NCBI GenBank assembly: GCA_964642165.1
Contig: CAZXOC010000081.1
Coordinates: forward strand, 1-25,419
Direction: 5' to 3'
DNA: 25,419 nucleotides
DNA from: CAYRVX01 sp964642165
Lineage (GTDB): Bacteria > Planctomycetota > Phycisphaerae > SM23-33
This document shows, one piece after another, positions 7,943 through 15,988 of the stretch (position 1 is the first letter of the stretch; each line of letters begins with the position of its first letter). The translations under genes were made by a program, and so were the position numbers. The notes under the pieces were generated by a model. The model did no database searches and was not told the DNA's origin. It was given only the letters and a program-made list of their open reading frames with translations.

Positions 7943-8365
7943 GCTCGCTCCCAGGCCCGGACGGAGACGTGGCCGAACGCATCGCCCCGGGCGGGCCGCC
8001 TCCAGCAGCATAGCGGTTCCGGGCCTCTCCGCAACGGTCCACCGGGCGAGATTGCCGCGCCGCGGCGGGGTCGGGGCAAGCGCTTGCTCCCGCGGCTTGG
8101 GAATCGTAGCCTCCCTTTGGCCGGCGGGATAGGCACGTGCCCGCGCGCCGGCCAGGGGGGGCGGCGGCTGGCGATCGCGCAGAGCGGCGCCATGGGACGC
8201 GGTTGCATTCGGGCATTCCGAATCGCGACGCAAGATCCCCGCCTCCCGCGACGATAAATCTCCGTAGAGACCGCACCTGGAGGCGGCACCCGATCTCACG
8301 GAGGACTCGCGCCCCCGAAGCGGCCCGGCCGCTGCGCCGGAGCTTCGGAAACGCTGGAGCCGAAC
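7943..8365. other. Non-coding interval between the SDR remnant and the ParA-like gene
   Basis: About 420 bp divide minus-strand and plus-strand genes. No convincing ORF is present. The only clear structure is the 12-bp palindrome at 8076-8087, listed separately. Promoters for both directions are expected here, but no -35/-10 pair stands out. GGAG at about 7 nt before ATG 8366 serves the ParA-like gene. Confidence 0.5.
8076..8087. promoter_or_regulatory. LacI-family-like palindromic operator candidate
   Basis: GCAAGCGCTTGC is a perfect 12-bp palindrome with a central CG, the hallmark of LacI/GalR-type operators (AAGCGCTT core). GG and CC flank it symmetrically after one mismatch. No LacI-type regulator is encoded in the window. 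The match is by motif only. Confidence 0.3.
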
Positions 8366-10272
8366 ATGCACACCATCGCCATCGTCAACGAGAAGGGCGG
8401 AACCGGCAAGACCACCACCGCGGTGAATCTCTCGGCCGCCCTGGGCGGACTGGGACAGAAGGTCCTCCTGGTCGACCTGGACGGCCAGGCCGCCTCCTCC
8501 CGCTGGCTCGGCGTCGAAGAGGACGATCGACTGGCCGAAGCCCTGCTTCGCGGCGAGGGCCTCCAGGCGATCGAGGACGTCATCCCCGGCGTGTCGCTAG
8601 CCCCGGCCAGCGGGCGCCTCGACTCCGTCGCCCACGAGCTGCGCCCCACGCAGGGCGGGCAGCTCCGCAAGGTGCTCAAGCGGCTCAAAGAGCCCTACGA
8701 CCTCATCCTCATGGACTGCCCTCCCTCGCTGGGCAACCGCCTGATCGGCAACGCCCTCCTGGCGGCCACCCACGCCATCGTGCCCGTGGAGACCTCGATC
8801 CTCGCCCTGGACGGGCTGAAGATCCTCCTGACCACCATCGAGGACGTCCGCGAAGGCTTCGGCCACGAGATCATCCTCGGCGGCGTGCTGGCCTGCCGGT
8901 ACGACGGGCGGACGCGACTGAGCCGCCTCGTCCTCGAGGAGCTGCGCCGCGCCCTGCCGGGCAAGGTCTTCCAGACGGTCATCCGGGAGAATGTCCGGAT
9001 GCGGGAGTGCCCGGCGTCGAGCCAGAGCATCCTGACGTTCGCCCCGGAGTCCCACGCGGCCGTGGACTACCGCGCCCTGGCCAAGGAGATGCTCTCCCAC
9101 CCCGAGGCGTGGCAGGAGGCGGCCGCCGTGTCCGAAGCCGAGGGCGCCGACGACGGCCAGCGGCGCTTCTCCGTCGAGAACCTTCGGGACAACGCCGCCG
9201 CCAGCCTTCGCGAATCGGCCCAAAGGACCGCCCGCAAGAGGCCCGTTGAACTGGCCGACGAGACGCCCGACGAGACGCCCGACGAGACGCCCGACGAAAC
9301 GCCCGACGAAACGCCCGACGAGACGCCCGCCGAGACCGAGACGCCGCTGGAGTNNNNNNNNNNNNNNNNNNNNNNNNNNNNNNNNNNNNNNNNNNNNNNN
9401 NNNNNNNNNNNNNNNNNNNNNNNNNNNNNNNNNNNNNNNNNNNNNNNNNNNNNACGCCCGACGAAACGCCCGACGAGACGCCCGCCGAGACCGAGACGCC
9501 GCTGGAGTACCGCGTGGACCCGACCAGCAGCCTCGGGCGCGAGCGTCCCTCCCCGCTGAGGGAACAGCCGATCGTGCCGCCCACCTGCGGCCGGGACGAG
9601 CTGATGGCCCAACTGGAGCGCCTGGCCCGGGCGGAGTCCCGCCTGTCCTCCGAGGAGCCGAAGGAGCCCGAGGCCGCACACGGCCGGGAGGCCGAGCCCG
9701 AGACGGCAGAGCCGGTCGAGCCGCCGGCAGCCCCCGAGGCCGACCGGCCCGCCCCCATCCCCTTGGCGAGCGAGACGCAACCTCCTGCGCTCCAGGCGGT
9801 GGGCGCCACGCCCCCCGCGGCCCCGCCGCCGCCGAAGCCGCTGACGCCGGCGCCGCTGGGGGAGCGTCCGGCGGCGACGGTGGATTCCCCCGTGCCGGGC
9901 GTACCGGTTCCGACGACGACCGGGCCGACGGTGCCTCCTGCCCCGCTGGCGAAGGAGCCGCCGGTCCCGGCGGCAGGACCCCCGACGCCGCTCGAGGAGC
10001 CGCTCGAGGAGCCGCCGGCCCCGGCCGAGGAGGCCCCCTCGATCGCCTCGCTGCTCGAGCAGGAACACTCGAAGGACAAGGCGGCCGAAGCGCAAAGGCA
10101 AGGCGAGGACTATCCGGCGCTTCGCGCATTCCTTCAGAAGACGGGGCGGGCCGCCGACCCCCACGGCCCCACAGGGCACGGCGCGGAGGGCGAGGCAGAC
10201 GGCGAGAGCGACGCGGATGGCGAGGCCGAAGAGCAGCACGGCCCCTTCCGCAGGAAACTGGTGGCGAACTGA
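8366..10272 (+). CDS. ParA/MinD-like ATPase with long acidic Pro-rich tail (interrupted by assembly gap)
   Basis: ATG 8366 follows GGAG. Residues 10-18 KGGTGKTTT form the deviant Walker A with its signature lysine, DLDGQ (38-42) is the A' motif and LILMDCPP (113-120) is Walker B. IRENVRMRECP (207-217) and the FAPES...AVDYRALAKE region are typical of ParA proteins. ParA ATPases dimerise on ATP and position DNA or protein cargo. After about residue 250 comes a disordered tail with six DETP repeats and many Pro/Glu residues, ending FRRKLVAN. The frame shifts across the N-run. Removing the 100 Ns and one 55-bp copy restores a single frame of 583 aa. No ParB follows; the next gene encodes a membrane protein, so cargo other than plasmid DNA is likely. 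Confidence 0.85.
9257..9328 (+). repeat. Six 12-bp tandem repeats encoding DETP
   Basis: GACGARACGCCC occurs six times in tandem and keeps frame, giving (DETP)6 followed by AETETPLE. Two units use GAA and four use GAG. The array abuts the assembly break, so the true copy number may be larger than shown. Confidence 0.85.
9299..9508. other. Scaffold gap (100 N) with identical 55-bp flanks
   Basis: Bases 9354-9453 are exactly 100 Ns. The 55 bases before it (9299-9353) and the 55 after it (9454-9508) are identical. Deleting the Ns and one copy removes 155 bp and puts the upstream and downstream coding frames in register. The gap is therefore most likely two contigs that overlap by 55 bp, not missing sequence. 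Confidence 0.9.
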
Positions 10273-10386
10273 GCGTCTGCGGTAACGACGCCGCCCGGGC
10301 GCCGCGGGCCCGCCTTCCTGACGTTCCCGGCGGGATCGCTCCGGCCAACGGCGCAGGCAGTGGGCATACGCAGCGGAGCGCGACTG

Positions 10387-11631
10387 ATGAGCACGAAGAA
10401 AGGCCTGGATCTGGCGGCCGGACGCCTGACCGACATCGCGGCGGGGCCCCCTAGCAGCCGCCCCAGCCGCACGAAAAAGGCCAGCGCCTACAGCCGCAAA
10501 CGCCTCGGGATCACGTCCGATAAGGAAGCCGATGCCGCTCAGCGGACAAAGCCGCCTCCCCGCTCAACCGAGGAGGACCGTCGCTCAACCGAGGAGGACC
10601 GTCCGACGCCACTTCTCCAGGAGCGAGCCGCGGCGCGCGCACGCCATCGCGAGGCCGCCGCCAAGGGGCAGTTCGACTGGCTCCTGCACGAAGGGGGCGA
10701 CCCGCCCGACAGCGGCGCGTCGCCCGGAGACGAGAGCCTGTTCCGGAAGATCGTCCGCCGCCCCAAGGCGTTGGCGGCGGGGGCAGGCACGGTGCTCGCG
10801 GTCTCGCTGCTGCTGGTCTGGGGGCTGTCGGGATCGGACAAGCCCGACCCGCAGGCGCCCTCGCCGACCCGGACGCCCCGGCCGGCCAGACCCAGGCGAC
10901 CTTCCCCCAAGCCGCCCGCTCGCGCCGGGAGCAGCCGGGGCGCCCGGGCTCCAACCAGAACGAACCGGGCGCCGTCGCCGGCGCCCGCGGCCGCCGCGGC
11001 CCGGCCGAAGCCCGAGCCGGGGAAGACCCGGATCGGCGCGGCCAACGTCCGGCCGCCCGTGGCCGGCAGGGCGAGTGCCAAGCCGGCAGCCCGGCCCAAG
11101 GCAACCAACCCGCTGCTGGCCACCATCGCGTCCCTGCTGGCCCGGGCCAAGCCGCGTTCGGACCGTCCGGCCGCAAGCCGCAAGTCGCCGGGGGCGACCT
11201 CGCCGGCGAAGCCCGCGGGGTCGGGCAAGGCGACGAAGCCGCCGTCCAGCCGCCAGCCCTGGCAGTACATGTCCTGCCCGCCGGGAATCCGGTGCACCGG
11301 TGTCTTCCAGCAGCCGACCGGGTCCATCGCCACCATCAACGGCCGGTTCCTCCGCGTGGGCGACCGCGCCAACGGCGCGAAGGTCGTTCGCATCAGTCCG
11401 ATGTCCGTGGAGATGGAGCTCGACGGCAAGCGGTTCCTCGTCGCCATCAGCCCCGAGCGGGTCCGCCCCGACCGGAGCGACGAAGGCGAGGGCGAGGAGG
11501 GGGAAGAGGCCGAAGAGGACGACTCGGACGCCGACGACGCCGACAGCCAGGACGAGCCGGCGAAGAAGAAGCGCTCCTCCAGGTCGGGGTCGAAGAAGAA
11601 GTCCAAGCGGTCCGACGAAGACGACCGCTAG
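10387..11631 (+). CDS. Single-pass membrane protein with GspB/PilP-like C-terminal domain and charged tail
   Basis: 414 aa. ATG 10387 has GGAG about 9 nt upstream; a GTG at 10360 is a weaker option. The N-terminal 127 residues are basic and cytoplasmic-looking and include a duplicated RSTEEDR heptad. Residues about 128-147 (LAAGAGTVLAVSLLLVWGLS) form one transmembrane helix. A 140-residue Pro/Ala/Arg-rich linker follows. Residues about 292-358 form a compact domain (SIATINGRFLRVGDRANG, VVRISPMSVEMELDGKRFLV) resembling the periplasmic domains of GspB and PilP, which help assemble secretins. The last 55 residues are a run of acidic then Lys/Ser/Arg blocks. It lies 114 bp after the ParA-like gene; together they suggest an envelope-spanning complex. 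The domain match is by eye. Confidence 0.75.
   Translation: MSTKKGLDLAAGRLTDIAAGPPSSRPSRTKKASAYSRKRLGITSDKEADAAQRTKPPPRSTEEDRRSTEEDRPTPLLQERAAARARHREAAAKGQFDWLLHEGGDPPDSGASPGDESLFRKIVRRPKALAAGAGTVLAVSLLLVWGLSGSDKPDPQAPSPTRTPRPARPRRPSPKPPARAGSSRGARAPTRTNRAPSPAPAAAAARPKPEPGKTRIGAANVRPPVAGRASAKPAARPKATNPLLATIASLLARAKPRSDRPAASRKSPGATSPAKPAGSGKATKPPSSRQPWQYMSCPPGIRCTGVFQQPTGSIATINGRFLRVGDRANGAKVVRISPMSVEMELDGKRFLVAISPERVRPDRSDEGEGEEGEEAEEDDSDADDADSQDEPAKKKRSSRSGSKKKSKRSDEDDR
10561..10602 (+). repeat. Perfect 21-bp tandem duplication
   Basis: The same 21 bases occur at 10561-10581 and 10582-10602, encoding RSTEEDR twice in the cytoplasmic part of the membrane protein. Absence of any silent difference suggests a recent duplication. 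Confidence 0.95.
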
Positions 11632-11698
11632 AAGTCCATTGCTCCGCCTGCCCCGCACCGATGGGGCGGCGAGAAATGTGGGTGAGAGGGAGGGGTAC

Positions 11699-12094
11699 AT
11701 GACCACACTGGCCTGCCTTGTCGCAGGGAGGCTGGGCTTGGCCGTTCGTTGCGATCGAGAGGGGGCCATTGGTGGGGCCGGGCCGGCCACGCGGTCGACG
11801 TACGGCGCGTCGCGTCTGGGGCTTCACCCGCCGCTTGCGGCGCGGTCGAGCCCGCGGAGGCCCGAGCGCCGACGCCTGCGGAAGAAGGGCACCTATCGCC
11901 TGCCGACGCCGCTGCTGCGTCGGCTGAAGGTCGTTGCCGCGACGACCGATCGCTACCAGTATGCCATCGTGGCCGAGGCGCTGCGGCGTTACCTCGGCGC
12001 GGAGACCGGCGTCCTGGCGCCGCGCGTCGCGGCCGACGACCGGGCGCCCCCGGCAGAGGAGGTCCACCTGGACGAGTGGTGGCGGGCCACGTGA
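11699..12094 (+). CDS. Ribbon-helix-helix domain protein
   Basis: 131 aa. ATG 11699 has GGGAGGGG 4-5 nt upstream. Residues about 66-101 (GTYRLPTPLLRRLKVVAA, then DRYQYAIVAEALRRYL) show the strand-helix-helix pattern of CopG/Arc-type DNA-binding proteins, including antitoxins. The first 60 residues are low-complexity and basic, which is unusual before such a domain. The C-terminus ends HLDEWWRAT. No toxin-like partner is adjacent. It may regulate the neighbouring ParA module or itself. TGA stop at 12092-12094. Confidence 0.6.
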   Translation: MTTLACLVAGRLGLAVRCDREGAIGGAGPATRSTYGASRLGLHPPLAARSSPRRPERRRLRKKGTYRLPTPLLRRLKVVAATTDRYQYAIVAEALRRYLGAETGVLAPRVAADDRAPPAEEVHLDEWWRAT

Positions 12095-12131
12095 GGCCCC
12101 GATCGCAGCCGAACCCATGCGGCACGCCGAA

Positions 12132-12152
12132 GCGGATTGCGGTACAATCCGC
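12132..12152 (+). promoter_or_regulatory. 8-bp hairpin overlapping a -10-like box just before the HAD gene
   Basis: GCGGATTG (12132-12139) and CAATCCGC (12145-12152) pair perfectly around a 5-nt loop. TACAAT (12143-12148), within GTACAAT, lies inside it and ends 9 nt before ATG 12158. There is no Shine-Dalgarno sequence. It may be a promoter for a near-leaderless mRNA, with the palindrome as operator, or a terminator for the upstream gene. Confidence 0.4.
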
Positions 12153-12157
12153 ACCCC

Positions 12158-12937
12158 ATGCTCCGGATGGTCATTTGCGACTGGAACGGGACGCTGTTCG
12201 CCGACACGCTGGAGGAGGCCTTCTTCTTCGGCCTGTGCCGGCGGGCGTTCTTCCAGGCCGTTCGGCGCGCTGACGCGCGGAAGGCGGCGCGGCTGGGCGC
12301 CTTGGGCGTCCGGTGCTACCGCCAGTACCTCCTCGCGCGCCGAGACCCCCAGCACGTCCCGAGATACATCGCTCGCATCGTGGGCCTGTTGGACGCCGAC
12401 GTGTTCTCCGGCCTGACGCGCGAGGACGTCACCACCTACGCCCGCGGCTACGCCCGGCGGATCCAGCGGGGGCTGGACCGGCGGCTGCTCGAGCCCCTGG
12501 GAGCCCTTCGCGCCGAGGTCGGGGTGCCCTTGGGGGTGATCTCGGCGGGGTGCCGCGTGGGCATCGAGGCGGCGCTGGCCGAGGCGGGGGCGGCCTTCGA
12601 CTTCGTCATCGCCAACGAGTTCCGCTGGGCGGGAGACGTCACGGCGGGCTTCGAGTTCCGGATCGCCGACGACAAGCACGAGCTGCTCGAGCGCTTCCTG
12701 GCGGGCGCCGGGATCGACCCCGGCGACGTGATGTACATCGGCGACAGCCCCCAGGACGAGGCGTGCTTCGACCTCGTGGGCCTGCCGGTCCTGAGCTTCT
12801 GGGCGACGGAAGACCACAAGCGGCGATTCGCCCGCGACTGCGGCGCCTTCGCACCGGCCGGCCGCGCGGAGTTCGAGACTTACCTGAGGCAGGTGGCGAG
12901 CGACACGGCCGGACGCCGGAAGGAGCGAGCGACATGA
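12158..12937 (+). CDS. HAD-superfamily hydrolase (phosphatase-like)
   Basis: 259 aa from ATG 12158; an in-frame TTG at 12137 is less likely. Motif I is DWNGT (DxxGT; the first Asp is the nucleophile) near residues 7-11. A helical cap of about 100 residues follows. Motif II is VISAG, motif III the Lys in DDKHELL and motif IV GDSPQDE. The layout matches HAD phosphatases of the phosphoglycolate phosphatase/beta-phosphoglucomutase type with a C1 cap. The substrate cannot be told from sequence, but a sugar phosphate is plausible given the neighbour. The stop overlaps the start of the next gene in ATGA, indicating translational coupling. Confidence 0.85.
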   Translation: MLRMVICDWNGTLFADTLEEAFFFGLCRRAFFQAVRRADARKAARLGALGVRCYRQYLLARRDPQHVPRYIARIVGLLDADVFSGLTREDVTTYARGYARRIQRGLDRRLLEPLGALRAEVGVPLGVISAGCRVGIEAALAEAGAAFDFVIANEFRWAGDVTAGFEFRIADDKHELLERFLAGAGIDPGDVMYIGDSPQDEACFDLVGLPVLSFWATEDHKRRFARDCGAFAPAGRAEFETYLRQVASDTAGRRKERAT

Positions 12938-15900
12938 CAGATCGACGCATGGCGTTGGCGGCGCTTGCGACGGTCCTGAGCACGTGCGCGTCGGCCGGTG
13001 CGGCCGGGGCGTTCGAGGTCCCCCTGACGCTGCGCGAGCCGGCGGGCGTCGCGCGGAAGTCCGAGCCCATCTCCGGTGGCGTGCCGCTGCCGAAGGGGCG
13101 CTTCCGGGCGGACCAGCCGTTCGCCCTCGTCCGCGCCGACGGCACGGAGCTGCCCTGCCAGGTGAGCCCGCTCGTGATCGAGACGGACGGCACGCTTCGC
13201 TGGGTGCTGCTGGACTTCCAGGACGACGTCGCCGCGCGGCAGCGGAGGCACTACGTCCTTCGAGCCGGGCCGCCGAGGACCAAGCCGCCGCGGACGCTGA
13301 CGGTCCACCGCACCCAAGCCGCCGTCACCATCGACACCGGCCGGGCACGCTTGGCGATCTCGAGGACCAGGCCGTTCGGGCTCTTCGAGTCCGTCGCGGT
13401 CGGGGGCAGGAAGGTCGTCACGGGCGGCGCGGTCGCCTACACGCAGTTCCACGGCCGCAAGGGATGGGACGACGCCAACGCGTGGCGGCAGCGCGTGCTG
13501 CATGCCGGCCCGCCGGAGACGGTCAGACTGCACCACGCCGGGCCGCTGCGGGTGACGGTCGAGGTCGCCGGGCACTTCCGCGACGACCCGCTCGGCATGG
13601 GCTACAAGGCCTTCATCACCACCTGGGCCGGCAGCAGCCGCGCGCAGGTGAAGTACAAGCTCTGCAACAGCCACCCCGCCCAGTACACGCTCATTCCCGT
13701 GCGGCAAGCGCGCCTGGAGCTGAAGCTGGCCGGGGGCGGCAAGGGCGAGGTGCTGATCGGCGCGGGCAAGCCCGTGGTCGCCGCGGACGCCGGCTGGCTC
13801 CACCAGGGCCTGGAGATGCGCGCCGGGGCGGGCGCGGCGCGGGCCGGCGGGCCCGGTCCGGAGGACCTCTGGCGCAGCGCGGGCCCGGCGGACGCCCCGG
13901 GCGGCTGGATCGCGTTCACCGGCGATGCGAGCGTCTTCGTCTGCGACCGGCTGTTCGCCACCAACCCGCCGCGGCGGCTGGCCGTCGAGGGCGGCAAGCT
14001 GGTCCTGGAGCCGATCGCGACGGCGTTCGAGGCGCCAAAGGACCGGCGCGGGCGGCCCGTCGGCGCGCCCCACACGGCCGAGGGGTCCTGGCTGTTCGAC
14101 TGCACGCACCACAGCAGCGAGTACCTCTTCGACTTCGACGCAGCCGCCGACGCCGAGGCGCTCGACGCGGCCGCCAGGGCGTTCCGCCGTCGCCTGTGGG
14201 TCCTGGCGCCGCCGGGCTACTACAGCGCCTGCGAGGCCGTCGGCACGGGGCACTTCGGGACGCTCGCCGACGAGATCGCCTGCTACCGCACGTGGGGGTG
14301 GAAGTTCACCGACCGGCAGCGGCCGCAAGCGCCGCAGGTCGGCGGCGACGCCTTCGTCGGCTGGGAGGACAACCACTACGAGAGCGAGGCCGACAGCGTC
14401 GAGGGCCTGCTGCTGATGTACCTCCGCACGGGCGAGCGCGGCTGGTTCGACCTCGCCGAGGCGTGGGCCCGCTACCACGTGGACCTCCAGGTCTGGCGGA
14501 CGGACGGCTGGCGATGGAAAGACGGGGCGATCTGGTTCCCGCAGGGCGGCCCGCAGGGCAACCGCCCGGTCCGCAGGAAGTGGAACTTCGCCTGGGGCCC
14601 GAACTGGGGCGGGCGCAAGGACAGCCGCGACTGCCGCGACCTGTGGCGCCACTGCATGGCCAAGAGCTGCTACTGCCACTACTACGGGGCGGGGATCGTG
14701 GACTTCTTCTGCCTGACGGGCGAGCCGGACGCCCTGGCGGCGGCCATCGACAACGTCGAGACCAAGGACAGCGAGTTCCGCCGGCACCAGCAGTTCGTCC
14801 CCGGCAAGACGCCGGTGGGCTCGATCCGCGGCTTCGGGCGCGGCTTCCAGGTCATCCTGCGGACGCTGGAGGCCTGCCCCGACAACGAGTTCGTCGCCGA
14901 CCTGGCGCAGCTCTGCGCGCGGACGCTCTGGCAGAGCCCCCTGCTGGACGAACGAGGGTTCCACGGCACCGGCGAGGGCGCGGCGCACGGCATGCGGATC
15001 AAGGACCTCTCGCCTCCCATCCTCCGGTGGATGCGCGAGCGGGGCATCACCTTCACCCAGCGCGGCGGGCAGGTGGACACGCTCACCCAGGCCGGGCGGA
15101 CCTGGACAACGCACAACTACGGCGGCACGTGGCAGCACGTCTACATACAGAACGGGGCCGAACGCTACGCCCGCCACTTCGACGACGACGACATGCGCGA
15201 CGTCACCATCGCCTTCGCGCAGATGAGCGCGAAGTACATGCGCAGCCGCAAGTGCCACCAGACCTGGTACTACACCTACTTCGACGTGCCGGCGAGGGGG
15301 CAGGTGTTCGACCCGTGGGTCTTCGACCACGCCGACACCGCCGACGGCGTCGGGTGCGTGCACTCGGGCTACTACACGCGCCACTACCCCGACGCCTGCG
15401 CGAAGGGCTACTCGCTGACGGGCGAGAGGCACCTGCTCGAGGAGGCTCGGCGCTTCTGGTACTACGGCTCGAAGCGCCGCTACCGCACGAAGGGGTACGT
15501 GGGCGGGAAGGACGAGATCGGCAAGTTCGCCGGCCACCGCCCGCCGAAGGACGACGACGTGCTGGCGGTCTCGCGGCTGTTGTACGAGGCCGCTCACCCG
15601 CGCCCGGACGCCCGGGCGCCGGCGGCGGTGACGGACCTGCGCGTCAAGCTCCTCGGCGGGGGCAAGGCGGAGGTGCGTTTCAGGGCCCCGCGCGACGCCG
15701 GCGGCGGGCGCGTCGTGCGATACCAACTCAAGGCCGCGGCCCTGCCCATCCTGCCCTACGAGCAGTGGGACTACGCCCGCGACGTGGGCAAGAAACGCAA
15801 CTGGTGGCGGGCCGTCAACCTCCGCGGCGAGCCCGCCCCCCGCAGCCCCGCCGCCGCCGAGCGGTTCGTGGTGACCGGCGTGCCCGACGCCCCGGCCGGC

Positions 15901-15975
15901 AAGCTCCACTTCGCCGTCCGCAGCTTCGACGACTCGCACAACCGCTCGGCGATTTCCAACCTCGCCCGGCCGTGA
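12934..15975 (+). CDS. Secreted PcRGLX/YetA-like (exo-rhamnogalacturonan lyase family) protein
   Basis: 1013 aa. ATG 12934 has GAAGGAG upstream and overlaps the HAD stop. Residues 1-25 form a signal peptide. Residues about 28-125 (PLTLREPAG, SGGVPLPKG, DGTELPCQV) match the RIFT-barrel start of PcRGLX/YetA-like proteins. A central beta-sandwich (about 130-410) and an alpha/alpha toroid (about 420-860, rich in Trp, Tyr and His such as GGTWQHVYIQNGAERYARHF) follow. A C-terminal Fn3-like domain (about 890-1013) completes it. PcRGLX (family PL26) cleaves rhamnogalacturonan from the chain end; whether this homologue acts on pectin is inferred. The 3' end converges on the SMP-30-like gene with only 13 bp between stops. 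Confidence 0.8.
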   Translation: MTDRRMALAALATVLSTCASAGAAGAFEVPLTLREPAGVARKSEPISGGVPLPKGRFRADQPFALVRADGTELPCQVSPLVIETDGTLRWVLLDFQDDVAARQRRHYVLRAGPPRTKPPRTLTVHRTQAAVTIDTGRARLAISRTRPFGLFESVAVGGRKVVTGGAVAYTQFHGRKGWDDANAWRQRVLHAGPPETVRLHHAGPLRVTVEVAGHFRDDPLGMGYKAFITTWAGSSRAQVKYKLCNSHPAQYTLIPVRQARLELKLAGGGKGEVLIGAGKPVVAADAGWLHQGLEMRAGAGAARAGGPGPEDLWRSAGPADAPGGWIAFTGDASVFVCDRLFATNPPRRLAVEGGKLVLEPIATAFEAPKDRRGRPVGAPHTAEGSWLFDCTHHSSEYLFDFDAAADAEALDAAARAFRRRLWVLAPPGYYSACEAVGTGHFGTLADEIACYRTWGWKFTDRQRPQAPQVGGDAFVGWEDNHYESEADSVEGLLLMYLRTGERGWFDLAEAWARYHVDLQVWRTDGWRWKDGAIWFPQGGPQGNRPVRRKWNFAWGPNWGGRKDSRDCRDLWRHCMAKSCYCHYYGAGIVDFFCLTGEPDALAAAIDNVETKDSEFRRHQQFVPGKTPVGSIRGFGRGFQVILRTLEACPDNEFVADLAQLCARTLWQSPLLDERGFHGTGEGAAHGMRIKDLSPPILRWMRERGITFTQRGGQVDTLTQAGRTWTTHNYGGTWQHVYIQNGAERYARHFDDDDMRDVTIAFAQMSAKYMRSRKCHQTWYYTYFDVPARGQVFDPWVFDHADTADGVGCVHSGYYTRHYPDACAKGYSLTGERHLLEEARRFWYYGSKRRYRTKGYVGGKDEIGKFAGHRPPKDDDVLAVSRLLYEAAHPRPDARAPAAVTDLRVKLLGGGKAEVRFRAPRDAGGGRVVRYQLKAAALPILPYEQWDYARDVGKKRNWWRAVNLRGEPAPRSPAAAERFVVTGVPDAPAGKLHFAVRSFDDSHNRSAISNLARP

Positions 15976-15988
15976 TGGCGCCCGCCTG

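Noticed and set aside
8203..8258. TTGCAT and GATAAA as a promoter for the ParA-like gene
   Set aside because: The boxes are 44 bp apart, far from the 17-bp optimum, and no intermediate partner box fits.
7802..8371. Full-length 189-codon minus-strand gene through the non-coding interval
   Set aside because: Apart from the SDR-like 13 residues it has no sensible composition, and it crosses the ParA-like start. Kept only as a pseudogene fragment.
9257..9508. Short regular repeats that could suggest a CRISPR array
   Set aside because: The units are 12 bp, contiguous and in frame with no spacers, so they are a coding minisatellite.
12880..15939. A 1019-codon open frame antisense to the lyase-like gene
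   Set aside because: Composition is Ala/Val/Arg/Gly-rich with no motif, while the plus-strand frame shows signal peptide and family motifs. It mirrors third-position GC bias.
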